From NCBI GenBank assembly GCA_963774445.1, contig CAVZFC010000029.1:496001-560000 (forward strand): DNA of 64,000 nt. Direction: 5' to 3'. Below the pieces are notes generated by a model. The model ran no database searches and had not been told where the DNA came from. It saw only the letters and a list, made by a program, of their open reading frames with translations. The translations under genes were made by a program, and so were the position numbers. Shown one piece after another: positions 29,275 through 39,930 of the stretch. Positions within the stretch are counted from its first letter, which is position 1. Each line of letters begins with the position of its first letter. Origin of the DNA: CAVUQH01 sp963774445. GTDB taxonomy: Bacteria; Myxococcota_A; Polyangia; Haliangiales; Haliangiaceae.

Positions 29275-31458
<2,184 letters not shown>

Positions 31459-31474
31459 GGGCGCGGCTTCGGGC

Positions 31475-31481
31475 TATATTA
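31475..31481. promoter_or_regulatory. Overlapping divergent -10 boxes
   Basis: TATATT (31475-31480, plus) lies six bases before GTG 31487. TAATAT (31476-31481, minus) lies 17 bases before kinase ATG 31458. The same seven bases would serve both directions. Confidence 0.45.
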
Positions 31482-31486
31482 TGGTC

Positions 31487-32722
31487 GTGACAGGGCCCCT
31501 GGCAGCGAAGATTGCTGCGTTTTTCGCAGGAATGGCGCTCGTTTGCCCCGCGACCGCAGCCCTCGCCGCACCGCGTCGCGTCGCTGTCATCAACGCGGCG
31601 ACCGATCAAGAGGCCGGCGCCGAGGCCGCCGCGCGGGTGCGCGCGTCGCTCGTCGCCGAGGCCGCGCTGGCACCGCTTCCGGCCGGCAGCCTGGCCCGCG
31701 CGCTGGAGGGACCGCTGCCGCAGGAGACCGCCCTCGACCGGGCGCTGGCGGCCGCGCAGCAGAACATGGCCCGCGCCCAGACGCTGACCGAGACATTCGC
31801 CTTCAACGACGCGCTGTCCGAGCTACTCCACGCCGAGACCGTCCTGGCCCCACACGCGCCCGAGGGCGCCGCGCGGGTGCTCCTGGCCGAGGTCAACGTG
31901 CGCCGTGGCGTGGTGCTGATGGCCAAGCCCGACCGGGTGCTGGCGACCGAAGCGTTCCGTCTGGCCCACCGGCTGAATCCCGGGCGGCAGAGCCTGGATC
32001 CGGCCACCTACGACCCCGAAGTGGTCAAGACATTCGCCGCGGCGGCGGCCGCGCCGGCCGCGGAGGCGTTCCTCGAGGTCGCCGCCGCCTACGACGGCGC
32101 CCGCCTCTACGTCAACGGCAACCCGGTCAGCGGCCCGCGAATCGCGGTCGAGGCCGGGATCCACGTCGTCACCGCCACCTTTCCCGAGCACCGACCATCC
32201 GGCACCACGGTGCGGCTCACGGCCGGCCAGACCCGCGCGGTCAAGCTCGAGCTGTGGCCGCAGTCGTCCGACGAGCGAGCGGTGGCGCTGCGCCGGCAGC
32301 TGCGCGGCGACAACCAGCGAAAGCGCGTGCGCGCGGCCGCCCAGGCAGCCGCCGCGCTGACCGGGGCCGACGCCGTGGTGGTGCTGCGCGGCGGCGGCCC
32401 GGGGGCGATCGAGGCGGCGGTGTACGACACCCGCGACGGCCAGGAGCAGGCGTGGATGCCCGTCGACGGCACCGACCCGAAGGTGCTGTTCGAGCCGCTG
32501 TTGCCCGCGGTGACGATCACATCGGTGCCGGATCCGTTCAAGGTGCGAAATCCGCCACCGCCTCCCCCGGAGGTCCCGTGGTACAAGGAGCGTCGGTGGC
32601 AAGCCGTTATCGGAGGCGGCGCGGTCGCGACCGTGCTGGGGATCGTCGCCCTGTCGGTGACGCTCGGGAGCGACACCCATACCGTTAACGGCAATACCTT
32701 CGGCGGCTTCTCCCAGCCCTGA
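31487..32722 (+). CDS. Exported protein with PEGA-like domain and C-terminal TM helix
   Basis: 411 residues from GTG 31487 (in-frame ATGs at 31481 and 31457 are alternatives). Signal peptide ending near TAALAA. Residues about 25-190 are helical, perhaps a caspase/TPR-like fold. A PEGA-like segment (ARLYVNGNPVSGPRIAVEAGIH) lies near 204-225. The C-terminal region has a PPPPPPE stretch and one transmembrane helix (AVIGGGAVATVLGIVALSVTL). Divergent from the PEGA kinase gene, so it may be its partner in the envelope. Next gene overlaps by four bases. Confidence 0.65.
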   Translation: MTGPLAAKIAAFFAGMALVCPATAALAAPRRVAVINAATDQEAGAEAAARVRASLVAEAALAPLPAGSLARALEGPLPQETALDRALAAAQQNMARAQTLTETFAFNDALSELLHAETVLAPHAPEGAARVLLAEVNVRRGVVLMAKPDRVLATEAFRLAHRLNPGRQSLDPATYDPEVVKTFAAAAAAPAAEAFLEVAAAYDGARLYVNGNPVSGPRIAVEAGIHVVTATFPEHRPSGTTVRLTAGQTRAVKLELWPQSSDERAVALRRQLRGDNQRKRVRAAAQAAAALTGADAVVVLRGGGPGAIEAAVYDTRDGQEQAWMPVDGTDPKVLFEPLLPAVTITSVPDPFKVRNPPPPPPEVPWYKERRWQAVIGGGAVATVLGIVALSVTLGSDTHTVNGNTFGGFSQP

Positions 32723-33945
32723 TCACGCTCCTGCCGATCGCCCAGGCCGGCTGCGGCGACGGCGGCCCCAGGCCGTTTCGCATCCACCTCAACTTCGGCG
32801 ACGGCGCCGAGTACAGCTGCCCCGACAGCGCCTGCGATCAGTACGGCATGCACTGCGGCGCCACCCTCAGCGTACGCATCGTCAACGCCGACACCCTGGG
32901 CAGCGACGCCGCCCTCGGCAGTGACGCCGGCACCAGCGCCACCCTTTACGGCGACTACTGTCAGGCGATCGAGCCGTCCGACGACCTCTGCGCCCTGGGC
33001 GACGTGCAGCTCACCTTCGACAACATCCCCACCCGCACCATGCAGGTGCAGGTGGCAGTCTGGCCGCCGCCGCCCGAGGGCCAGGAGCCGACCTGCCCCA
33101 CCGACGTCTTCGACCTGCGCGGCATCCCCATCGACAAGGCGCCGCAGCCGGCCTTCGGCGGCGTCGCCTTCCTCGAGGCCGGCAAAGACGAGGTCGCCGA
33201 GGTGATGCTGGCCTGCCGCGACCCGCAGCTGGTCGACGAGCCGGAGTGCCTGCGCACCAACAAGGTGACCGTGCGCCTGGACGACATGCAGAACCTGGTG
33301 CCCGTGCGCATCGAGGACGCGCCGTCGCTCAGCGTCGCCGTAGGCGAGCCGCGCCAGGACACCACCAAGGAGCCGCCCGAGTGGGTGATTACGCCCACCG
33401 ACACCTACCAGATGGCGCTTTCGCAGCCGACCTCGATCCCACCGCTGTGGAACCGCGACAACGTCCCGGCGTTCACCCAGCACGCCTGCGTGCTGGTGGC
33501 CCAGGACCTACCGCAGCCGTCAACCGCGGTCTCGTGCACCAACGATCTGACGCTGGAGAACGACGGTCGCCTCGACCTCAGCGGGCTGATGCTGCCCGAG
33601 AGCCTGCTCGATCAGCTCCTGTCGGCGGCCAACATCGCGGCCCTGCCCAGCGAGGGAATCGTCGTCGGCCGGGTCGTGGACTCGGTCGGCGCACCGCTGG
33701 CCGGGGTCACGGTCAAGCCCAACCCCGACAACAACGTGAACATCCTATACGTGGACGCCAGCCGCACCAGCGTCAGCCCGCTCGGCCCGACCTCGGCCGA
33801 CGGCTTCTTCCTGTCGCGGGATGCCCCCTTCGATACCGTGTGGGAGGCCACCGACACGGACGGCCGTGTTCAGGCCGGCGACTTCCGGGCGGGGCTCGTG
33901 TCAGGCAAGGTGAGTGTCGTCGTCATCAAGATGACGGAGCCTTAG
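32719..33945 (+). CDS. Cys-rich lipoprotein with atypical start
   Basis: The frame before the first ATG (32848) encodes a lipoprotein signal: LLPALITLLPIAQAGCGD with the lipobox AQAGC and a second Cys-containing stretch. No ATG, GTG or TTG precedes it after the in-frame stop at 32686. CTG 32719 is the best candidate and overlaps the previous stop (CTGA). The 408-residue product is beta-rich with about ten Cys and a C-terminal carboxypeptidase-regulatory-like module (VVGRVVDSVGAPLAGVTV, about 314-331). Function unknown. Confidence 0.6.
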   Translation: MITLLPIAQAGCGDGGPRPFRIHLNFGDGAEYSCPDSACDQYGMHCGATLSVRIVNADTLGSDAALGSDAGTSATLYGDYCQAIEPSDDLCALGDVQLTFDNIPTRTMQVQVAVWPPPPEGQEPTCPTDVFDLRGIPIDKAPQPAFGGVAFLEAGKDEVAEVMLACRDPQLVDEPECLRTNKVTVRLDDMQNLVPVRIEDAPSLSVAVGEPRQDTTKEPPEWVITPTDTYQMALSQPTSIPPLWNRDNVPAFTQHACVLVAQDLPQPSTAVSCTNDLTLENDGRLDLSGLMLPESLLDQLLSAANIAALPSEGIVVGRVVDSVGAPLAGVTVKPNPDNNVNILYVDASRTSVSPLGPTSADGFFLSRDAPFDTVWEATDTDGRVQAGDFRAGLVSGKVSVVVIKMTEP

Positions 33946-34027
33946 CCCGCTTCACCGCACTGGCAGCGCCCCGGCTGGACCGGCGGCGTGCTGGTGTGGA
34001 AAATGGGTACGCAGGCCTCCCCCCGCC

Positions 34028-35350
34028 ATGCTGAATCAGTCACAAGAGCCCGCCACCGAGAAGGTGGGCACGGTCATCGACCGGCGTTACCGGATCACCG
34101 GGCTCCTCGGCCGGGGCGGCATGGGCAGCGTCTACCGCGCCGAGCACGTGCGCATCCGCCGGCCGGTGGCGCTCAAGCTGTTGCACCCGGAGTACGGCGC
34201 CATCGACGAGATCGCGCGCCGCTTCGAGCGCGAGGCGTTTGCCACCGGGCGCATCGACCACCCCAACATCGTCACGGTCAGCGACTTCGGCGAGCTGCCG
34301 GACGGCACGATGTTCCTGGTCATGGAGCTCCTCGACGGCGTGTCGCTGGCCGACGTCCTGGCTGACGAAAAGCGGCTGGCGCCCGAGCGGGCGCTGGCGA
34401 TCACCAAGCACGTGCTGCGGGGCCTGGGTCAGGCGCACGCCTGCGACATCGTCCACCGCGACGTCAAGCCGGAGAACGTGCTGCTGGTCGAGCACGCCGG
34501 CCAGCGCGACTTCGCCAAGCTGCTCGACTTCGGTATCGCCAAGCTGCTCGGCGAGGCCGAGATGGAAGAGGGCGGCGAAAAGCTGACCCAGGCCGGCGTC
34601 GCGTTCGGCACGCCAGCCTACATCTCACCTGAGCAGGCGACCGGCAGCGCCACCGATCACCGCGCCGACCTCTACTCGACCTCGGCCATGCTGTTCGAAA
34701 TGCTGACTGGGCGGGCGCCGTTCGTCTCCGAGGAGAAGCTCAAGCTGTTGGCCATGCACGCCACCCGGCCAGCGCCGCGCATGCGCGACGTGGCTCCCGA
34801 GCTGAAGCTTCCCGATGAGCTCGAGCTGGTGGTGGCGCGCGGCCTGCAAAAGGAACCGGGCGACCGCTACCCCACCGCCGCCGCCTTCATCGCCGACATC
34901 GACGACTACCTGGCGTCGCGGGCCGCCGCCGAGGGGCCTACCGAGGCAGAGATCGACCGCGCCCTGGCGCTGATCGATCCGATCGCCCCCGGCACCGGTC
35001 GCCACAGCCCGGTCACCGTTCACACCGGCATGACGACGATCGGCAGCGACAAGAAGACCTGGGTCTACGGCGGCATCTTCGCCGCCATCGTCGCGCTGGT
35101 GGTCTTCATCGTCGCCAACGCCGCTGGCGCCGGCTCCAGCGAGGCGCTGTCGCGGCCGCTCGACGATCTGGTCGGCGCCAAGAGCTGCGCCCAGCGGCGC
35201 GAGGCGATCCCGCGCCTGGTCGAAGTGGGCGATCCCGAGGCCATCCCCGCGCTCGAGAAGGCCCGCGATCGCGACGACAACAAGTGCCTCATCAAAGAGG
35301 CCAACGCCGCCATCGCAAAGCTGAAGCAGAAGCAGCGGCCGCAGCCGTAG
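34028..35350 (+). CDS. Membrane Ser/Thr protein kinase
   Basis: 440 residues. Gly loop GRGGMGSVY 28-36, K50, HRDVKPEN 143-150, DFG 167-169, activation segment ending GTPAYISPEQ. A transmembrane helix lies near 342-364 (WVYGGIFAAIVALVVFIV). It is followed by a short extracytoplasmic tail of about 75 residues with two Cys (SCAQRREAIPRL, NKCLIKE), perhaps a small HEAT-like sensor. Closest in sequence style to the 16.7 kb kinase. Ends directly against the convergent MFS gene. No promoter seen in the 82-base gap upstream. Confidence 0.9.
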   Translation: MLNQSQEPATEKVGTVIDRRYRITGLLGRGGMGSVYRAEHVRIRRPVALKLLHPEYGAIDEIARRFEREAFATGRIDHPNIVTVSDFGELPDGTMFLVMELLDGVSLADVLADEKRLAPERALAITKHVLRGLGQAHACDIVHRDVKPENVLLVEHAGQRDFAKLLDFGIAKLLGEAEMEEGGEKLTQAGVAFGTPAYISPEQATGSATDHRADLYSTSAMLFEMLTGRAPFVSEEKLKLLAMHATRPAPRMRDVAPELKLPDELELVVARGLQKEPGDRYPTAAAFIADIDDYLASRAAAEGPTEAEIDRALALIDPIAPGTGRHSPVTVHTGMTTIGSDKKTWVYGGIFAAIVALVVFIVANAAGAGSSEALSRPLDDLVGAKSCAQRREAIPRLVEVGDPEAIPALEKARDRDDNKCLIKEANAAIAKLKQKQRPQP

Positions 35351-36619
35351 CTACAGCGCCGAGGTCTCTTCCAGCTCGCGGCCGGAGGTCTCGGGGAGCA
35401 GCGCGAAGATCAGCGCCAGGGCAATGAGATTGGCGAACGCGGTCAGCCGGACGATGGAGCCCCAGGAATAGAGCTGGGCCAGCGACGCGACCAGGAGCGG
35501 CGAGGCGACGTAGCCGATGCGGCCGAGCAGGTTGTTCGACCAGGCGAAGGCGTCGCCGCGCAGCTCGGTGGGGAACAGCTCGGCGGTGAAGGCGTTGAGC
35601 ACCGGCAGCACCGCGCTGGCGCCGAAGATGCCGAAGATCAGCGCGCCGGTCAGCGGCCAGCGACCGTGCAGGCTGTAGCTGAAGAAGACGCCGCCGCCGC
35701 CGAGTAGGAAGACGACCGCCGCGCCGCGCTTGCGTCCCACCCAGTCGAGCAGCGGCCCGACGGCAAAGACCATCGGCATCGACACCAGCGCGGCGATGGT
35801 GATGGCGGCGCCGACCGCCGCGTCCGACATGCCGCGCTCGTTGGTGGCGAAGTCTTTCCAGAAGGTCACCGCGTTCTGGCTGCAGATGTAGGTGACGCCC
35901 CAGATCAGCGCCATCTGCAGCGTTCGCCGCCAGTAAGGGGTGGAGAAGATCGCGGTCAGCGGACGCCGCTGGCGAACCTCGTCGCCGCGGGCCGCGAAGC
36001 GCGCGCTCTCGCGCAGGTTGCGCCGGGCAAACGCCAGCAGGAGCAGCGGCACGATGCCGACGAAATAGACGGCGCGCCAGCCGACCAGATGCCCGTTCAC
36101 CGGGTTGGTGATCGGCACCTTCAGGAGCAACGGGACCACACCCGCGCAGACAATGGCCCCGAGGCTGGAGAAGGCCGAGATCAAGCCGATGACCATTCCC
36201 CGGCGGTCGGCGGGAAACTCCTCGGCGGCGTAGACCATCGCCGTCGCCCACTCGCCGATGAGGAAGACGCGCGCCGCAAACTGCGCCACCGCGAACGAGT
36301 AGCCGTCCCACGACAGCCCGGTCAGGAAGGTGAAGAAGGTGTAGCCGGCGATGGTCACCGTCAGCACGCGACGCCGCCCCCAGCGATCGGCCTGCCGCAC
36401 CAGCAGATACGCAACCACGGTGCCGAGGTTGATCACCGCGACCAGAAGGCCGGCGTCGGCCTTGTCCAGACCCATGTCGGCGCGCAGGTTGGGCAGGATC
36501 TGGGTCAGCGCGAGGAAGTCGTAGCCCTCGAAGAACGACGCCACGCTGAGGAAGACGAACAGCTTCCACTGGTAGCCCGACAGCCGCGCCGTGCCCGTCC
36601 CCTTCACGATGACATGCAC
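35351..36619 (-). CDS. MFS transporter, sugar/aromatic-acid porter type
   Basis: 422 residues with about twelve transmembrane helices. The loop 2-3 motif is RQADRWGRRRVL (about 75-86), and SFFEGYDFLALTQILPNL near helix 1 is typical of the metabolite-H+ symporter group that takes up organic acids. Divergent from the allantoinase gene by 26 bases, so it plausibly imports a purine-degradation intermediate such as allantoin or urate. Substrate not provable from sequence. Confidence 0.85.
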   Translation of the reverse strand: MHVIVKGTGTARLSGYQWKLFVFLSVASFFEGYDFLALTQILPNLRADMGLDKADAGLLVAVINLGTVVAYLLVRQADRWGRRRVLTVTIAGYTFFTFLTGLSWDGYSFAVAQFAARVFLIGEWATAMVYAAEEFPADRRGMVIGLISAFSSLGAIVCAGVVPLLLKVPITNPVNGHLVGWRAVYFVGIVPLLLLAFARRNLRESARFAARGDEVRQRRPLTAIFSTPYWRRTLQMALIWGVTYICSQNAVTFWKDFATNERGMSDAAVGAAITIAALVSMPMVFAVGPLLDWVGRKRGAAVVFLLGGGGVFFSYSLHGRWPLTGALIFGIFGASAVLPVLNAFTAELFPTELRGDAFAWSNNLLGRIGYVASPLLVASLAQLYSWGSIVRLTAFANLIALALIFALLPETSGRELEETSAL

Positions 36620-36632
36620 GTTATCATCGGTG

Positions 36633-36638
36633 TACGCT
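36633..36638 (+). promoter_or_regulatory. -10 box (TACGCT) of allantoinase
   Basis: TACGCT-N7-ATG. It lies in the 26-base gap between divergent transporter and allantoinase genes. Confidence 0.4.
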
Positions 36639-36645
36639 GGCGGCG

Positions 36646-38034
36646 ATGGCGCCAGACCGCGATCGCGCGAGCGAAGAGCACGACGAGATCGCGGTCGTCG
36701 TCGGCCGCCGCGTGCTGGTCAACGGCGTGCTGCGCCCGGCCAGCGTCCACCTCGAGAACGGGCGGATCACGGCGATCGACGGGCCGCAGGCGGTGCCGGC
36801 CGGCGCCGCGGTGCTCGACGCCGGGGACGCCGTGGTCATGGCCGGCCTGGTCAACACCCACGTCCACGTCAACGAGCCGGGCCGCACCGCGTGGGAGGGC
36901 TTCGCCAGCGCCACCGCCGCCGCGGCCGCCGGCGGCGTGACCACGCTGGTCGACATGCCGCTCAACAGTGTGCCGCCGACGACCACCGCCGCCGGGCTGG
37001 CGGCCAAGCGCGAGGCCGCGGCCGGCGCCGTCCACATCGACGTCGGCTTCTGGGGCGGGGTGGTGCCGGGCAACGGCGCCGACCTGCGCCCGCTGATCGA
37101 CGCCGGAGTGCTCGGCTTCAAGGCGTTCCTGGTCGACAGCGGCGTCGACGAGTTTCCGCCGGTGGGTGAGCCGGAGATGGTCCCGGCGATGCACATCCTG
37201 GGCGAAGCGGCGGTGCCGCTGCTGGTCCACGCCGAGCTGCCGGGGCCGCTGGCGGCTGCCCTGACCGCGCTCGGCGGCGCCGACCCGCGCCGCTACCGCA
37301 CCTTCCTCGACTCGCGCCCGCAGGCGGCCGAGGCCGAGGCGATCGATCTGGCGCTGCGCGCCTGCCGCGCCACCGGCGCCCCGCTGCACGTGGTCCACCA
37401 CTCGGCCGCCGACGCGCTGACGGCGCTGGCGCGGGGCAAGGACGAAGGCCTGCCGCTGTCGGTCGAGACCTGCCCGCACTACCTGCACTTCGCCGCCGAG
37501 GAGATCGCCGACGGCGCGACGCAGTTCAAATGCTGCCCGCCGATCCGCGAGCAGCGCAACCGCGAGGCGCTGTGGGGCGCGCTGGGCGGCGGCGTCATCG
37601 ACCTGGTCGTCTCCGATCACTCGCCGTGCACGGGCGACCTGAAGCTCCTGGAGGCCGGCGACTTCATGGCCGCGTGGGGCGGCATCGCGTCGCTGCAGCT
37701 GGGGCTGGCGGCGACCTGGACCGAGGCCCGCGGCCGCGGCTACGGCGTCGCCGACCTGGCGCGGTGGATGTGCGAGGCGCCTGCGCGGCTGGCCGGGCTG
37801 TCGGCCCGCAAGGGAACCCTGGCGGCCGGCAACGACGCCGACCTGGTGATCTGGCACCCGGACCGCGCCTTCACCGTGCACGCCGAGACGCTGCGCCACC
37901 GCAACCCGGTCACGCCGTACGACGGCGAGCGCTTGCACGGCGCCGTCGAGGCGACGATCCTGGGCGGGCGCATCATCTACCGAGACGGCAACCTCGATCC
38001 CACCCCGCACGGACGGCTGCTCACACGATCATGA
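36646..38034 (+). CDS. allB: Allantoinase
   Basis: Hydrolyses allantoin to allantoate. 462 residues, an amidohydrolase with metal ligands HVHVNEPG (about 67-74), the carboxylated Lys in GFKAFLVDSG (about 158-167), further His in LLVHAELP and HVVHHS, and Asp in VVSDHSPC near 322-329. Length and motifs fit AllB rather than dihydroorotase. Its stop overlaps the ATG of the next gene (ATGA), the first of two such couplings in the cluster. Confidence 0.93.
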   Translation: MAPDRDRASEEHDEIAVVVGRRVLVNGVLRPASVHLENGRITAIDGPQAVPAGAAVLDAGDAVVMAGLVNTHVHVNEPGRTAWEGFASATAAAAAGGVTTLVDMPLNSVPPTTTAAGLAAKREAAAGAVHIDVGFWGGVVPGNGADLRPLIDAGVLGFKAFLVDSGVDEFPPVGEPEMVPAMHILGEAAVPLLVHAELPGPLAAALTALGGADPRRYRTFLDSRPQAAEAEAIDLALRACRATGAPLHVVHHSAADALTALARGKDEGLPLSVETCPHYLHFAAEEIADGATQFKCCPPIREQRNREALWGALGGGVIDLVVSDHSPCTGDLKLLEAGDFMAAWGGIASLQLGLAATWTEARGRGYGVADLARWMCEAPARLAGLSARKGTLAAGNDADLVIWHPDRAFTVHAETLRHRNPVTPYDGERLHGAVEATILGGRIIYRDGNLDPTPHGRLLTRS

Positions 38035-39521
38035 CCCGCTATCCCCTCGATCTGGCCGCCGCCCGCCTGGGCGGCCGCGTGCTATTCGCCAACGACGAGT
38101 TCTTCGCTGGCAAGGAGAACCTGGTCGCCGATGCCGAGCCGATCTTCTTGCCCGACAAATACGTCGCCACCGGCAAGTGGATGGACGGCTGGGAGAGCCG
38201 CCGGCGGCGCGAGCCGGGCCACGACTACTGCATCGTCAGGCTGGGCCTGCGCGGCGTCATCGACGAGGTGGTGGTCAACACCGCCTACTTCCGCGGCAAC
38301 TACCCCGAGGCCTGCTCGATCGAGGCGTGCGACGTCGCCGGGCAGCCGAAAGTCGCCGACCTCGACGCCAGTGACGGGTGGGTGGAGCTCCTTCCGCGCT
38401 CGCCGCTCGAGGGCGACAGCAAGAACCGCTTCGCGGTGCAGGCGGCGGGGCCGGTCACCCACCTGCGCCTGCACATCTATCCCGACGGCGGCGTCGCGCG
38501 GCTGCGCGTCCACGGCCGCGCGGTGCCCGACTGGGACCGTCTCGACTTCGACGGCGGCCTGGTCAACCTGGCGGCCGTGGGCAACGGCGGCCGCGTGCTG
38601 GTGACCAGCGACGACTTCTTCGGCTCCGGACAAAACCTGATCATGCCCGGGCTGCCGGCCGACATGAGCGACGGCTGGGAGACGCGGCGGCGCCGCGGCC
38701 CGGGCCACGACTCGCTGGTGCTGGCGCTCGGCGCCCCGGGCACGGTGCGGCGGGTCGAGCTCGACACCAGTCACTTCAAGGGCAACGCGCCCGGCCGCTT
38801 CTGGTTGGAGGTGTGCGACGCCGGCGACTGCGCGGCCGAGATCGATGCCGACGCGCAGGACTGGACGACGATCTGCGAGGACACCCTGCAGCCGGATCTC
38901 GGCCATCGCTTCGACGACGTGGCGGCAGCGCGCGCCACCCACGTGCGCTTCAACATCCACCCGGACGGCGGCGTCGCGCGGCTGCGGCTGTGGGGCAAGA
39001 GCGCCCGCGCCGAGGCGCTGGCCGCCGGGCTGGCGCGGCTGAACACCCTCGGCGCCGACGACGCCACCGGCGAGCTGCTCAGTTGCTGCGCCAGCCGCGC
39101 GTGGGCCACGGCGGTCGCCGCCGCCCGCCCGCTGGCCGACGTCACCACGCTGATGCGCACCGCGGACCAGGCGTGGCGCGACCTCGGCGCCGACGACTGG
39201 CACGAGGCGTTTGCCGCCCACCCGCGCCTGGGCGACCAGAAGGCCGGCGCCGACACCGCCGACCGCTGGGCCCGCGGCGAGCAGGCCGGCACCGCCGGCG
39301 CCGACGCCGCCACCCTGGAAGCGCTGGCCGCCGGCAACCGCGACTACGAGCAGCGCTTCGGCCACGTCTTCCTGCTCTGCGCCACCGGCAAGAGCGCCGC
39401 CGACATGCTGGCCGCCCTGCGCGCGCGCCTGGGCAACGACGCCGACGCCGAGCTGGCGATCGCCGCCGAGGAGCAGCTCGAGATCACCCGGCTTCGCCTG
39501 GAGAAATGGCTTCGACAATGA
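38031..39521 (+). CDS. Allantoicase fused to OHCU decarboxylase
   Basis: 496 residues. Residues 1-325 are allantoicase, with the internal duplication visible as two copies of the FANDEFFAGKENL / VTSDDFFGSGQNL, DGWE(S/T)RRRR.PGHD and IYPDGGVARLR / IHPDGGVARLR motifs; it splits allantoate into ureidoglycolate and urea. Residues about 330-496 are OHCU decarboxylase (UraD), with AHPRLGDQKA and FGHVFLLCATGKSA; it turns OHCU into S-allantoin. The single protein thus covers steps before and after allantoinase. ATG overlaps the allB stop and the stop overlaps the next ATG. Confidence 0.9.
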   Translation: MTRYPLDLAAARLGGRVLFANDEFFAGKENLVADAEPIFLPDKYVATGKWMDGWESRRRREPGHDYCIVRLGLRGVIDEVVVNTAYFRGNYPEACSIEACDVAGQPKVADLDASDGWVELLPRSPLEGDSKNRFAVQAAGPVTHLRLHIYPDGGVARLRVHGRAVPDWDRLDFDGGLVNLAAVGNGGRVLVTSDDFFGSGQNLIMPGLPADMSDGWETRRRRGPGHDSLVLALGAPGTVRRVELDTSHFKGNAPGRFWLEVCDAGDCAAEIDADAQDWTTICEDTLQPDLGHRFDDVAAARATHVRFNIHPDGGVARLRLWGKSARAEALAAGLARLNTLGADDATGELLSCCASRAWATAVAAARPLADVTTLMRTADQAWRDLGADDWHEAFAAHPRLGDQKAGADTADRWARGEQAGTAGADAATLEALAAGNRDYEQRFGHVFLLCATGKSAADMLAALRARLGNDADAELAIAAEEQLEITRLRLEKWLRQ

Positions 39522-39856
39522 GCGCGATCACCACCCACATCCTCGATCTCTCCTCCGGCCTCCCCGCCGCCGGCGTCAACGTCACCCTCGAAATCCTCGA
39601 CGGCGACGACTGGAAGCCGCTGGGCCTGGGCCGCACCGACGCCGACGGCCGCCTGAAAGGTCTCCTCGGCGGCCGCGCCCTCGAAGCCGCCACCTATCGC
39701 ATCACCTTCGCCACCGGCGACTACTTCGCCGCCCGCGGCGGCACCTGCTTCTACCCCCGCGCCACCATCGAGTTCCTCGTCACCGACGCCGCCCGCCACC
39801 ACCACGTCCCCCTCCTCCTCAGCCCCTACGGCTTCAGCACCTACCGCGGCAGCTGA
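39518..39856 (+). CDS. 5-hydroxyisourate hydrolase (transthyretin-like)
   Basis: Hydrolyses 5-hydroxyisourate to OHCU, the step after urate oxidation. 112 residues. Starts SAITTHILDLSSGLPA (active-site His), has GRTDADGR near 45 and ends SPYGFSTYRGS, the C-terminal signature of the family. ATG overlaps the preceding stop (ATGA). Last gene of the plus-strand ureide operon. No uricase gene follows. Confidence 0.95.
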   Translation: MSAITTHILDLSSGLPAAGVNVTLEILDGDDWKPLGLGRTDADGRLKGLLGGRALEAATYRITFATGDYFAARGGTCFYPRATIEFLVTDAARHHHVPLLLSPYGFSTYRGS

Positions 39857-39861
39857 GCCCT

Positions 39862-39911
39862 CGAGCGCAAACGCGAACGCGAGCGCAAACGCGAACCCGA
39901 GCCCGAACGCG
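39862..39911. repeat. 18-bp tandem repeat between convergent genes
   Basis: Unit cgagcgcaaacgcgaacg at 39862-39879, again at 39880-39897 with one change, and a degenerate partial copy to 39911. It fills most of the 74-base gap between convergent genes. Confidence 0.7.
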
Positions 39912-39930
39912 CGGGCGGCCGGCGCGCGAG

